The notes beneath the pieces were generated by a model. The model ran no database searches. It saw only the letters and a program-made list of their open reading frames with translations, and had not been told where the DNA came from. Shown here piece after piece: positions 33,754 through 41,709 of a stretch of 64,000 nucleotides of DNA (positions are counted from its first letter, which is position 1; each line of letters begins with the position of its first letter). Source of the DNA: Clostridiales bacterium (lineage in GTDB: Bacteria; Bacillota; Clostridia; Christensenellales; Pumilibacteraceae); NCBI GenBank assembly GCA_014799665.1, contig JAAVHP010000012.1, positions 496,001 to 560,000 of the forward strand. Reading direction: 5' to 3'. The position numbers and the translations under genes are program-made.

Positions 33754-35271
33754 ATGCCCAAGAAATCGGTCGAGATGAAAAAACCTGAAAAAACTAAGAA
33801 AGCGACGGAAAAGATACCCGCAAAAATCAAGCTATCAAAGAATAAACGCAAGGTTTTGTTAGTCGGTTCAGAGGCTTATCCGTTCGTCGGCACGGGCGAA
33901 TTGGGCGAGTCGCTGGGCGGACTTTCTCGCGCTATCAATGACGGCGGGGAATACCAAGCGTGTGTAATACTTCCGCTCTACGAGAGCTTTCCGCAAGAGC
34001 GGCGCAAGGATCTTGAATTCATGTGCTGGACATTCGTTCCGCTCGCATGGCGTAATCAATATTGCGGACTGTTCCGCATTACCGAGGGTAATACCGTATA
34101 TTACTTCGTAGACAACGAGTATTACTTTAAGCGCAATAATCTTTACGGCTACTACGACGACGGCGAACGGTTCGCGTTCTTTTGTCGCGCAGTGCTTGAA
34201 CTCTTGCCTAAGCTTGATTTTTCGCCCGATATTTTGCACTGTCACGATTGGCAAACGGCGCTCGTTCCCATTTACTACAAGCTGTTCTATGCCAATAGTG
34301 ATGGCTATCGAAATATCAAAACCGTATTCACAATTCATAATATAGAGTATCAGGGCTGGTACAATAAAGACACGCTTTCTGACGTTTTCGGTATATCCGA
34401 GAGCGAGTTCGGCAGTATCGAACATTTCGGAGAGATAAACTTAATGAAAGGCGCGATCGACTATGCGGACGCCATTACTTCTCTCAGTCCGACGTATGCC
34501 GACGAGCTTATGCAAATCGACTATGCGCACGGGCTTGACGGCGATATCCGTCGCAATAGTCACAAGCTACGCGGTATTCTTAACGGTATAAATACCGATA
34601 TTTACGATCCCGAAACCAATCCGTCGCTGTTTGCACATTATTCGGCAGACGTTAAAAAGGGTAAAGCGGTCAACAAAGCGGGACTGCAAAAGATGCTGTG
34701 GCTACCCGTAAATAAAGACGTGCCGATCATCGCCATGATCACACGGTTTGACGCGAATAGCGGTATGGATATCGTTCGTGCGGCAATGCCGGAGCTTCTC
34801 GCGCGTAACGTCCAGTTTATTGTCCTCGGCACGGGCGAGCATGACCATGAGGCGTTCTTCTCGCATATGCAAGAGGTATACGACAATAAAATGCGCGCGA
34901 TTATCGCTGCTAATACGGATATGGCGCAGCAAATATATTCGGGTGCGGATATTTTACTTATGCCGAGCAAGATCGAGCCGTGCGGCTCGGCGCAAATGAT
35001 CGCTTGCCGTTACGGAACCGTTCCCGTCGTGCGTGAAACGGGCGGGCTTAACGACAGCGTTGTGGACGCATACAACGGCGATTTCGGTAACGGCTATAAG
35101 TTCGCACGGCACGCCGCAGACGACCTTATTGGTGCGATCGATAGGGCGGTCGGGCTTTATAACGATTATAAGGATAAATGGGCGGGGCTTGTCGACCGTG
35201 CTATGCGTACCGATTTTTCTTGGAGTATAAGCGCAAATAAATATGTTGCGTTCTATAACGAACATTTGTAA
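33754..35271 (+). CDS. glgA: Glycogen/starch synthase-like GT5 glycosyltransferase
   Basis: 505 residues, GT-B fold. After a Lys-rich leader (1-32) comes the GT5 N domain with HCHDWQTALVPIYYK and HNIEYQGWY, and the C domain with MPSKIEPCGSAQMIACRYGTVPVVRETGGL. It would extend alpha-1,4-glucan from ADP- or UDP-glucose. Odd: the N-terminal substrate motif, usually KTGGL, reads GTGEL (46-50), so the conserved lysine is replaced by Gly46. No glgB, glgC or phosphorylase gene is adjacent. GGGAGGAG ribosome site; operator-like palindrome at the promoter. Confidence 0.82.
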   Translation: MPKKSVEMKKPEKTKKATEKIPAKIKLSKNKRKVLLVGSEAYPFVGTGELGESLGGLSRAINDGGEYQACVILPLYESFPQERRKDLEFMCWTFVPLAWRNQYCGLFRITEGNTVYYFVDNEYYFKRNNLYGYYDDGERFAFFCRAVLELLPKLDFSPDILHCHDWQTALVPIYYKLFYANSDGYRNIKTVFTIHNIEYQGWYNKDTLSDVFGISESEFGSIEHFGEINLMKGAIDYADAITSLSPTYADELMQIDYAHGLDGDIRRNSHKLRGILNGINTDIYDPETNPSLFAHYSADVKKGKAVNKAGLQKMLWLPVNKDVPIIAMITRFDANSGMDIVRAAMPELLARNVQFIVLGTGEHDHEAFFSHMQEVYDNKMRAIIAANTDMAQQIYSGADILLMPSKIEPCGSAQMIACRYGTVPVVRETGGLNDSVVDAYNGDFGNGYKFARHAADDLIGAIDRAVGLYNDYKDKWAGLVDRAMRTDFSWSISANKYVAFYNEHL

Positions 35272-35302
35272 AATTTTTTCGAAAACGTAGCCCGATATCC
35301 GT

Positions 35303-35331
35303 TTGACATTTCAAACGATATTTGGTAAAAT
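35303..35331 (+). promoter_or_regulatory. Promoter upstream of the MATE gene
   Basis: Perfect TTGACA (35303-35308), 17-nt spacer, TAAAAT (35326-35331). Predicted start near 35338. Confidence 0.75.
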
Positions 35332-35348
35332 ATTATAGTTGAACAGCT

Positions 35349-35386
35349 AAAAGGGCGTAGAAATTTCAACGTTTCTACGCTCTTTT
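35349..35386 (+). terminator. Terminator/attenuator in the MATE leader
   Basis: AAAAGGGCGTAGAAA and TTTCTACGCTCTTTT form a 15-bp stem (one G-U) over an 8-nt loop, the right arm ending in T4 then ATTA. It lies about 11 nt after the expected transcription start and 74 nt before the MATE ATG. It may also stop glgA transcripts. Confidence 0.7.
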
Positions 35387-35459
35387 ATTATGTTCTTCGT
35401 AGGTTTCACGCGTTCTTTACTCCGATAAAGACGATATATTATCTTTGACGGAGGCTATT

Positions 35460-37505
35460 ATGGAAAATCAACAAAATACCGATTTTTTGGGAACGGCCAA
35501 AATACCTAAGCTTATGCTTAAATTTTGCGTGCCGTGCGTTTTGTCGTTGCTCGTAAGCGCGCTATATAATATTGTCGATCAGATCTTTGTCGGGAACAGC
35601 GAGTTAAGCACGCTCGGTAATGCCGCTACGGGAGTGGTATTCCCCATATTTATTATCGCTCAGGCGTTTGCATGGTGGTTCGGCGACGGCTGCGCCGCGT
35701 ATTTGAGTATTCACAAAGGCAGGAGCGATACCGAAAACACGCACAAATGCGTGGGAACCGGTATTACGATCACGGTTATAGCAAGCTTGGTTTTGCTCGT
35801 GGTTTTCTATCCGTTAAAGACGCAAATACTGACGCTTTTCGGCGCTTCCGAAAACAGTATCGATTACGCCATAGAGTATTTTAATATCATTCTCGGTTTC
35901 TTCCCGATATATATGGCGTCCAACATGATAAACGCCGTAGTTCGTGCGGACGGAAGTCCGTCGTGGTCTATGTTTTCCATGCTTTTGGGCGCGGTCATCA
36001 ATATTATTCTCGACCCGATTTTTATTTTCGCTTGCCATTGGGGTATGGCTGGTGCGGCGTGGGCGACCGTTATCGGTCAGGTCGCTTCGTTCGTTGTAAG
36101 CATTATATACCTTTTCCGCACGAAAAACTTTAAGCTTAAACTTAAAAGCTTTATCCCGCGTCTTAGAATATTTGCGGAAGCGATCAAACTCGGTATGTCG
36201 TCGTTTATAACGCAATTGACGATAGTTATTATTTCGCTCGTTTGCAATATCATGCTCGCAAAGTACGGCGCTATGTCAAAGTACGGTATAGATATACCGA
36301 TAGCGCTTATAGGTATCGAGAGCAAGGTCTTTACCGTTGTTATTAATATCGTTGTCGGTATCGTTCTCGGCTGTCAGCCCATTATCGGCTATAATATCGG
36401 CGCGAGAAAGCTCGATAGGGTAGCTAAGCTCTATAAGTCGGTTTTGCTGTGTACCGTCGTGATCGGCGTGGTGTCGACGTTGTTGTTCGAGCTCGCGCCG
36501 GGTGCGGTCGCAAGCATCTTCGGCAAGCCGACGAATATCCCCAATCCCGACGACTATTGGGATTTTGCTCGTAAGCTTTTCCGTATATTCTTATCGCTCG
36601 TAACGTTTACGTGTACCATAAAAATGTCGTCCATATTCTTTCAAGCGGTCGGCAAGCCGATTTTTGCCGTGCTTACCTCGCTTATCCGCGATATTGTTTG
36701 CTTCGTTCCGCTTATTTGCATACTTCCGCTTTTCTACGGTATCGACGGTATTTTAGCCGCCGCCCCGATCGCGGATGCCATTGCAATGATCGTTACCGCC
36801 GCGCTGACGATCGTGTATTTCAAATCTTTGGCGCGCTTAAAGAAATCGGCGCCTTCTGTCGAACAGCCGGCGGCATTAGACGAACAGGAAGAAAAGTCGG
36901 GCGAAGCGCCTACAACGGGTTCTTTGCAATCGAGCGTAATAGTTACTATTGCGCGCGAACACGGCTCGTCGGGCAAGCAAATAGCCAAGCTTGTAGCGGA
37001 AAAGCTCGGGCTTCCGTTCTATTATAAAGAAATGATAGCTATCGCCGCGCAGGAGAGCGGGCTTGACAAAGAATTTATATCGGATATTAATGCGGACGCG
37101 CCGAGCGTGCTTAAATCACTGTATTTGAGCACCGATGCGGTAAGTCAAGCCGTTAGCGCACAGGAAAAAGCTATAAACATGATAGCCGACAAGGGAAGCT
37201 GCGTTATCGTCGGTAGAGCTGCCGATTACGTTCTTCGCGAGCGCAGCGAGTTAGTCAGCATATTTGTTCATGCGCCCGAGGAATATCGTACGGAACGCAT
37301 AAAAGAAGTATACGGCGATAGCCAAGAGGAAGCGTTAAAGAATATACGTCGTTCAGATAAAGCTCGCGCCGCGTATTATAAAAATATCTCCGGTAAGGTA
37401 TGGGGAGATACGCGCAACTACGATTTTGCCGTAGACAGCTCGATCGGCGTTGAACAAACCGCGGAAATAATAGCGGATTATATCATTAAAAAAGTAAACG
37501 GGTAA
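35460..37505 (+). CDS. MATE transporter fused to a cytidylate-kinase-like domain
   Basis: 681 residues. Residues 1-455 form a 12-helix MATE exporter (IPKLMLKFCVPCVLSLLVSALYN start, ANGxxP-like PSWSMFSMLLGAVIN region, GCQPIIGYNIGA), which normally expels drugs or metabolites by Na+ or H+ antiport. After a charged linker (about 460-485) comes a cytosolic cytidylate-kinase-like domain (about 490-680) beginning IVTIAREHGSSGKQIAKLVA, with the family's variant P-loop GSSGKQ. ATG 35460 has GGAGG 5 nt upstream. The two halves are in one frame with no internal ribosome site evident. Confidence 0.88.
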   Translation: MENQQNTDFLGTAKIPKLMLKFCVPCVLSLLVSALYNIVDQIFVGNSELSTLGNAATGVVFPIFIIAQAFAWWFGDGCAAYLSIHKGRSDTENTHKCVGTGITITVIASLVLLVVFYPLKTQILTLFGASENSIDYAIEYFNIILGFFPIYMASNMINAVVRADGSPSWSMFSMLLGAVINIILDPIFIFACHWGMAGAAWATVIGQVASFVVSIIYLFRTKNFKLKLKSFIPRLRIFAEAIKLGMSSFITQLTIVIISLVCNIMLAKYGAMSKYGIDIPIALIGIESKVFTVVINIVVGIVLGCQPIIGYNIGARKLDRVAKLYKSVLLCTVVIGVVSTLLFELAPGAVASIFGKPTNIPNPDDYWDFARKLFRIFLSLVTFTCTIKMSSIFFQAVGKPIFAVLTSLIRDIVCFVPLICILPLFYGIDGILAAAPIADAIAMIVTAALTIVYFKSLARLKKSAPSVEQPAALDEQEEKSGEAPTTGSLQSSVIVTIAREHGSSGKQIAKLVAEKLGLPFYYKEMIAIAAQESGLDKEFISDINADAPSVLKSLYLSTDAVSQAVSAQEKAINMIADKGSCVIVGRAADYVLRERSELVSIFVHAPEEYRTERIKEVYGDSQEEALKNIRRSDKARAAYYKNISGKVWGDTRNYDFAVDSSIGVEQTAEIIADYIIKKVNG

Positions 37506-37521
37506 TTGAATACTTAGTTTA

Positions 37522-37559
37522 AAAAGGCAGGTAGAGCGATAAACTTCTACCTGCTTTTT
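37522..37559. terminator. Bidirectional terminator
   Basis: GCAGGTAGA (37527-37535) and TCTACCTGC (37546-37554), flanked by A-run and T-run, between the convergent MATE gene and the small membrane-protein gene. Confidence 0.85.
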
Positions 37560-37562
37560 ATA

Positions 37563-38048
37563 TTAAAGTAAATTTACTAAACCGTTCGATAGATGAATTA
37601 TAAAGAAAACGGTAGCAACGCCAACGAGAAAATAGTTCTTTCGCCATAGCCCGATAAATAAATAATAGAGCGGCGGTAAGGCAAATATAAAAATTATCAT
37701 TAAAGAAACGCTTTGAAGCCCGCAAAAATACAAAACCCAACCGATATAATTCATTAAAATCAATGCCGAGGCGGTAGTGAAAAAGGCAATTTCATTTTTG
37801 TCACGCAATGAAAATAATTTATTATCTTTATTTACAATAAGTACCATTACGGCAACGGATAATACGCCGAATATCTTTTCGCAAATATCCAAAAATAGGG
37901 AATTCGTCGGCATATCCATTATCGGGTTTGCTTCGAGATGAATTAGCGGCATGATCATATACGGTACTTCTTGAATAGCAAACAAAAGCAGCCCAATCAG
38001 CCATAACCCCAAATATTGATTTTTTACTATCTTTATCCATTTGAACAT
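37563..38048 (-). CDS. Small polytopic membrane protein, unknown function
   Basis: 161 residues with about five hydrophobic helices (roughly 13-35, 55-73, 85-110, 112-128 and 138-158) and little soluble sequence. No family recognised. Its promoter -10 TATAAT ends 6 nt before the ATG without a ribosome site, so it is a leaderless candidate. It is divergent from the flavin reductase gene with interlocked promoters. Confidence 0.65.
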   Translation of the reverse strand: MFKWIKIVKNQYLGLWLIGLLLFAIQEVPYMIMPLIHLEANPIMDMPTNSLFLDICEKIFGVLSVAVMVLIVNKDNKLFSLRDKNEIAFFTTASALILMNYIGWVLYFCGLQSVSLMIIFIFALPPLYYLFIGLWRKNYFLVGVATVFFIIHLSNGLVNLL

Positions 38049-38054
38049 AACAAC

Positions 38055-38100
38055 ATTATAGCAAAAAAATATTGACTACACAAGTCTAAACTGTTATAAT
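38055..38100. promoter_or_regulatory. Interlocked divergent promoters
   Basis: Minus strand: TTGTGT (38083-38078), 17-nt spacer, TATAAT (38060-38055), 6 nt to the ATG of the membrane protein. Plus strand: TTGACT (38072-38077), 17-nt spacer, TATAAT (38095-38100). The -35 boxes lie side by side with spacers crossing, so the two promoters should compete. Confidence 0.7.
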
Positions 38101-38128
38101 ATTTTAAATTAAATAAATGAGATATATT

Positions 38129-38701
38129 ATGCTTAAAGATTTGGGGGTAAAACCTTATACTTTTCCTATGCCGGTGCTTATGATTTCCTCTTATAACGAG
38201 GACGGCAGCGTCGACGTTATGAACATGGCTTGGGGCGGTGTTTGCGCCGAGAATATGGTCGCGCTCAATATTGACGAAGATCATAAGACTTCTGAAAATA
38301 TAAAGCGCACGGGTGCGTTTACTTTGAGCATTGCCGACGTCGATCACATAGAAGAAGCGGACTTTTTCGGCATTGCGACAGGCAACAAGATGGGCGATAA
38401 GTTCGAGCGATCGGGCTTGCACGCCAAAAAGAGTTCGCGTGTTAATGCGCCGATCGTTGAGGAGTTCCCGTTGACGCTCGAATGTAAAGTAGTAGAATGC
38501 CAGAATACAGTTTACGGTTTCCGTGTCCTTGGCGAAATACTCAACGTACTTGCTGATGAAAAGGTGCTTGACGAAAAGGGCAAAGTCGATCCAACCAAAC
38601 TCAAAGCTTTTGTTTTCGACCAATTCCAAAGCGGGTATTATGCAATAGGCGAAAAAGTCGGTCAGGCTTGGAGGTCCGGCGCGAAACTCATGAAAAAGTA
38701 A
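38129..38701 (+). CDS. Flavin reductase-like (flavoredoxin) protein
   Basis: 190 residues, FMN-binding split-barrel family. The N-terminus MLKDLGVKPYTFPMPVLMISSYNEDGS matches flavoredoxin-type proteins, which bind FMN and pass electrons or reduce flavins; NMAWGGVCAENMVALNI and TGAFTLSIAD are typical. ATG 38129 fits the family start; an in-frame ATG at 38117 is possible. Neither has a clear ribosome site. Confidence 0.82.
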   Translation: MLKDLGVKPYTFPMPVLMISSYNEDGSVDVMNMAWGGVCAENMVALNIDEDHKTSENIKRTGAFTLSIADVDHIEEADFFGIATGNKMGDKFERSGLHAKKSSRVNAPIVEEFPLTLECKVVECQNTVYGFRVLGEILNVLADEKVLDEKGKVDPTKLKAFVFDQFQSGYYAIGEKVGQAWRSGAKLMKK

Positions 38702-38727
38702 TTTATTGAGTATATACCACAATATAC

Positions 38728-38766
38728 AAAAAGGTGTCTTATTACGTTTCGAGTAAGACACCTTTT
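38728..38766. terminator. Terminator after the flavin reductase gene
   Basis: AAAAGGTGTCTTA and TAAGACACCTTTT make a 13-bp perfect stem with flanking A and T tracts, usable in both directions. Confidence 0.88.
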
Positions 38767-38855
38767 ATTGTTATTAATAAAAATACGTGCGGGGAGCCGA
38801 AAGTTAATTTTGAGAGCGTTCAAGTAATTTCATATCCGAGTGTAATGAGCTTCTC

Positions 38856-39581
38856 TTAATGCTTACGCTTCCAAGGACAATCTTTATTAAGCCAACCGTT
38901 ATCGTACCAATATTCATTATCGAGACTGGCAATACCTTTTTTGCGTATCTGCTTTTGTATAATACGACAAAATTTAAACTTAATTTTTGTTATAGTTTTC
39001 GTATGCGCCGGTTTCGAATAATTGATTTTTGCGAATTTACAAGCAAACCTATTTATCTTATTTGTCAAACCTTTGCGCTTCTTTTCGGGCAGATTATCCC
39101 ATATAATATCGCTCATCAGTGCGCATTTGAATATTCCGATTTTTGAAACACCCCACCATGATAGGCTGTGTTTTATATCGGTTGCCGTTGACTTAGATCC
39201 TGCGCCGAGACATTGCGTTATTATAACGGCACGTTTTCCAAACATTTCCGCGGCGGGTCTGTGCGGCATCCAACGATAGCCGAAATGATCTAACAACGTT
39301 TTCATTGCGCCTGTGGCGTGCATAACATAGGCAGGGGATGTCATTACAATTAAATCGGCCTGTAAAAGTGATTTTTCTATGGTGTTTATGTAGGAGTAAT
39401 CTTTGCAAGTATCTTCTCCTCGCATAAAGCAATTTGTACAGCCAGCACAAAAGGCGGGACAGTCTTTTGGCAAATAAAATTCCGTTATCTCTGCAACCGA
39501 GCCGAAATTTTGTAAAAAAAGCTCTTTTAGTTTATAGGTTACGCCGTGCTTTTCCGTACCGTTTATTACTGTTATTTTCAT
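38856..39581 (-). CDS. NAD(P)H-dependent FMN reductase-like flavoprotein
   Basis: 241 residues, flavodoxin-like fold. FMN phosphate loop INGTEKHGVTYKL at the N-terminus, a Cys-rich segment FCAGCTNCFMRGEDTC (44-59), and MTSPAYVMHATGAMKTLLDHFGY, typical of the multimeric flavodoxin/iron-sulfur flavoprotein group. The Cys spacing (C..C..C......C) hints at an iron-sulfur or redox site. A basic C-terminal tail (about 185-241) is unassigned. Partner and substrate unknown. Confidence 0.75.
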   Translation of the reverse strand: MKITVINGTEKHGVTYKLKELFLQNFGSVAEITEFYLPKDCPAFCAGCTNCFMRGEDTCKDYSYINTIEKSLLQADLIVMTSPAYVMHATGAMKTLLDHFGYRWMPHRPAAEMFGKRAVIITQCLGAGSKSTATDIKHSLSWWGVSKIGIFKCALMSDIIWDNLPEKKRKGLTNKINRFACKFAKINYSKPAHTKTITKIKFKFCRIIQKQIRKKGIASLDNEYWYDNGWLNKDCPWKRKH

Positions 39582-39683
39582 CGTTCGATCTTAAAATCCC
39601 TTTTAGAATTATTTTAATATTATTCAAATTTATTATAACTGAGAATGTTTGTAAAGTCAAGTGCCCAAGATTTAGGAAAAAAT

Positions 39684-39726
39684 AAATCCGAACCACGCAC
39701 TTGCAATAAGTATTTGGTTCGGATTT
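39684..39726 (-). terminator. Terminator of the recombinase gene
   Basis: AAATCCGAACCA (39684-39695) and TGGTTCGGATTT (39715-39726) form a perfect 12-bp stem; on the - strand it is followed by a T-rich run. The stem overlaps the recombinase stop codon. Confidence 0.8.
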
Positions 39727-41260
39727 ACTTAATTTGGTGCACCAAAGGCGATAAAGATTGAACCTTTATCGCAGATAAGACCTTGTCGTTATCGGCAAGG
39801 TCTATTTCTTTAATTTCCTTGTCGTTGCCGAATGTCAGATATGTAACTACTGTATCGTCGTAAACATACACCTTGTAAACGAGGTGGTCTATAAGTTTCT
39901 TTTGGTATTCCTTGTCGTTCGGGTCGCCCGTGATTAGCATAGCCACAAAGTCAATAATCTTTTCTTTGGTTATCTTTTGCCCGCGCTCTAACTCAATTTG
40001 CGCCTTGTGTGCGGTTAGGTCTTTAATCAGTATTTCAACCTCTTGCATTTTGCGCTCTATGTTCGTCCGCAGTAGGTCGTTACGCGCAAGTATAAAGGCG
40101 TTTGTAAGTTGTTCCGCCTCGTCTTGTGCGTGCCGTATTTGCGCCTCTATGCTTTTCATACCGTTGTCGCCCGTGCGTTGCTCGTAGTAGTTTATCGTGT
40201 CTTGCGCGGCTTTCTCAACGATTTTCCTATCGCTCAAAAAGTCGTGTACTACTTGCGTAACGTACAATTCCAGTTTGTCTTTGTCCTCGCGTTTCTTGTC
40301 GCAGAGGGCTTTATTTTTCTGCTTGCAAACGTAATAGTAATGTTTCTTGCCTAATCTGCTTGTGCCACCGCCTGCTATCATAGGCGTACCGCAAAGCCCG
40401 CAAAACGCTTTGCCCGTAAGCAAATACGGCTCAATAGCGGAGTTTGCTCCCGCAAGTATCTTGTTTTTCTTTAACCGCTTTTGCACCTTTTCAAAAGTCG
40501 CCTTGTCTATTATGGCGGGGTATGTATTTGTGCATAGCCGTTGCCCGTGCATAAATTCGCCCGTGTACTTGGCGTTAGACAACCAGTTTTCAAACGTGCG
40601 GAAAGTAAAGGGCTTGCCCTTGTTAAGTATGTGCCGCTTGTTGAGTGTGTCGGCAATTTCTTTCTTGTCCGTGCCGTTGGCGTACTCGGTAAAGATAAAG
40701 CGCACAACTTCGGCTTGTTCCTCGTCAATGGCAACTTTGTGTATCGTGCCTTTGTTGCCTTTCTTGTCGGTATCTATGAGCTTATACCCATAAATGAGAT
40801 AACCGCCGCAATACGTGCCGTTTTTAACGCTCATGTCCAGTCCGTCGCGTACACGCTTGGAAAGTCTTTCGCTGTATTTCTCGTCGTTCCATTCAAGGAA
40901 CATTTCGTATATTTCGCCGCCCTCGTCGTCGCTGACTGGCTCGGTTGCCGAAACTACCCGTATGCCGTACTGCTTTTTCAACTGCGCTTTGTACATTATG
41001 CTGTCAATGCGGTTGCGGGCAAATCTGTCAAACTTGTAAACGATAATATACTGAAATGCGCCTTTGTCCGCGTCGCTTATCATTTTCTGAAAGTCTGGGC
41101 GGTTGTCGTTCGTTCCCGTCCTTGCTTTGTCCATATAGGTCTTTACGACAGTAAAGCCCTTGCTTTCGGCGTATGCGGTGCAAATGCGTACTTGCCCCTC
41201 GATAGATTGCTCGTTTTGTCCTTGTGAACTGTACCTTGCATAGATAACTGCGTTGTTCAT
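39725..41260 (-). CDS. Large serine recombinase (integrase/transposase)
   Basis: 511 residues. N-terminal resolvase domain (about 3-150) with YARYSS, catalytic Ser11 by comparison with gamma-delta resolvase, and VYKFDRFARN holding the conserved arginines. Then the Recombinase domain (about 165-265), a zinc ribbon (CGLCG, then paired Cys near 316-326) and a coiled-coil (about 375-430). It would excise or integrate DNA by double-strand exchange through a 5'-phosphoserine intermediate. AAGGAG 6 nt before the ATG. Apparently intact. No conjugation genes are near, so it serves a small element or remnant. Confidence 0.93.
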   Translation of the reverse strand: MNNAVIYARYSSQGQNEQSIEGQVRICTAYAESKGFTVVKTYMDKARTGTNDNRPDFQKMISDADKGAFQYIIVYKFDRFARNRIDSIMYKAQLKKQYGIRVVSATEPVSDDEGGEIYEMFLEWNDEKYSERLSKRVRDGLDMSVKNGTYCGGYLIYGYKLIDTDKKGNKGTIHKVAIDEEQAEVVRFIFTEYANGTDKKEIADTLNKRHILNKGKPFTFRTFENWLSNAKYTGEFMHGQRLCTNTYPAIIDKATFEKVQKRLKKNKILAGANSAIEPYLLTGKAFCGLCGTPMIAGGGTSRLGKKHYYYVCKQKNKALCDKKREDKDKLELYVTQVVHDFLSDRKIVEKAAQDTINYYEQRTGDNGMKSIEAQIRHAQDEAEQLTNAFILARNDLLRTNIERKMQEVEILIKDLTAHKAQIELERGQKITKEKIIDFVAMLITGDPNDKEYQKKLIDHLVYKVYVYDDTVVTYLTFGNDKEIKEIDLADNDKVLSAIKVQSLSPLVHQIK

Positions 41261-41312
41261 TGTCTGCTCCTTTGCGCGGCCTTGGTCGGACTGCGGCTTA
41301 AAATTTTGTGTT

Positions 41313-41480
41313 CGCTTTGGTGCTTACCCGCCTTAATTAGCAAAAAATGCCGACGAAGGAAAATTGTCAAGGGTTTGCCCCGAAGGGGACGGCGGCTTTA
41401 TGCCTCACGGGAGATAAATCGCCGCCCTTGACAATTTTTCAAGGCGGTGATACCCACGCTAAAGGCGGTAAGCACAAGCG
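41313..41480. repeat. 168-nt nested inverted-repeat structure
   Basis: Lies in the 449-nt gap between the divergent recombinase and lipoprotein genes. Outer arms, about 25-29 nt and imperfect: 41313-41341 against 41456-41480, sharing GTGCTTACC and TAGC. Middle arms, perfect 14 bp: AAAATTGTCAAGGG (41360-41373) and CCCTTGACAATTTT (41425-41438). Inner parts: CCCC-GAA-GGGG (41378-41388) and GGCGGC (41391-41396) against GCCGCC (41421-41426). It would fold into a branched RNA on either strand or act as a recombinase site. No coding frame is supported. Confidence 0.85.
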
Positions 41481-41603
41481 AATACAAAAACTATAAAATT
41501 CTTACTGAATTTGAATAAAGCCCACAATGATTTTACTAAAAATAGAATAATAGATTTTATCACAATAATAGGAATTACGACGCATATTGTAATAACTATT
41601 CAC

Positions 41604-41632
41604 TTGCGATATTTTTGCCGTTTTGCTATAAT
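41604..41632 (+). promoter_or_regulatory. Promoter of the Cys-repeat lipoprotein gene
   Basis: TTGCGA (41604-41609), 17-nt spacer, TATAAT (41627-41632). The gene starts 78 nt further with a TTGGAGA ribosome site. Confidence 0.7.
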
Positions 41633-41709
41633 AGATAAAAAGTAATTAGTAGTTGATTTTATGGCATAACTAATAAAAAGCATAAATATTCCACTCTTGG
41701 AGAACTGAA

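Noticed and set aside
39022..39279. + strand frame opposite the flavoprotein gene
   Set aside because: Antisense shadow of the FMN reductase-like gene; no start context or domain.
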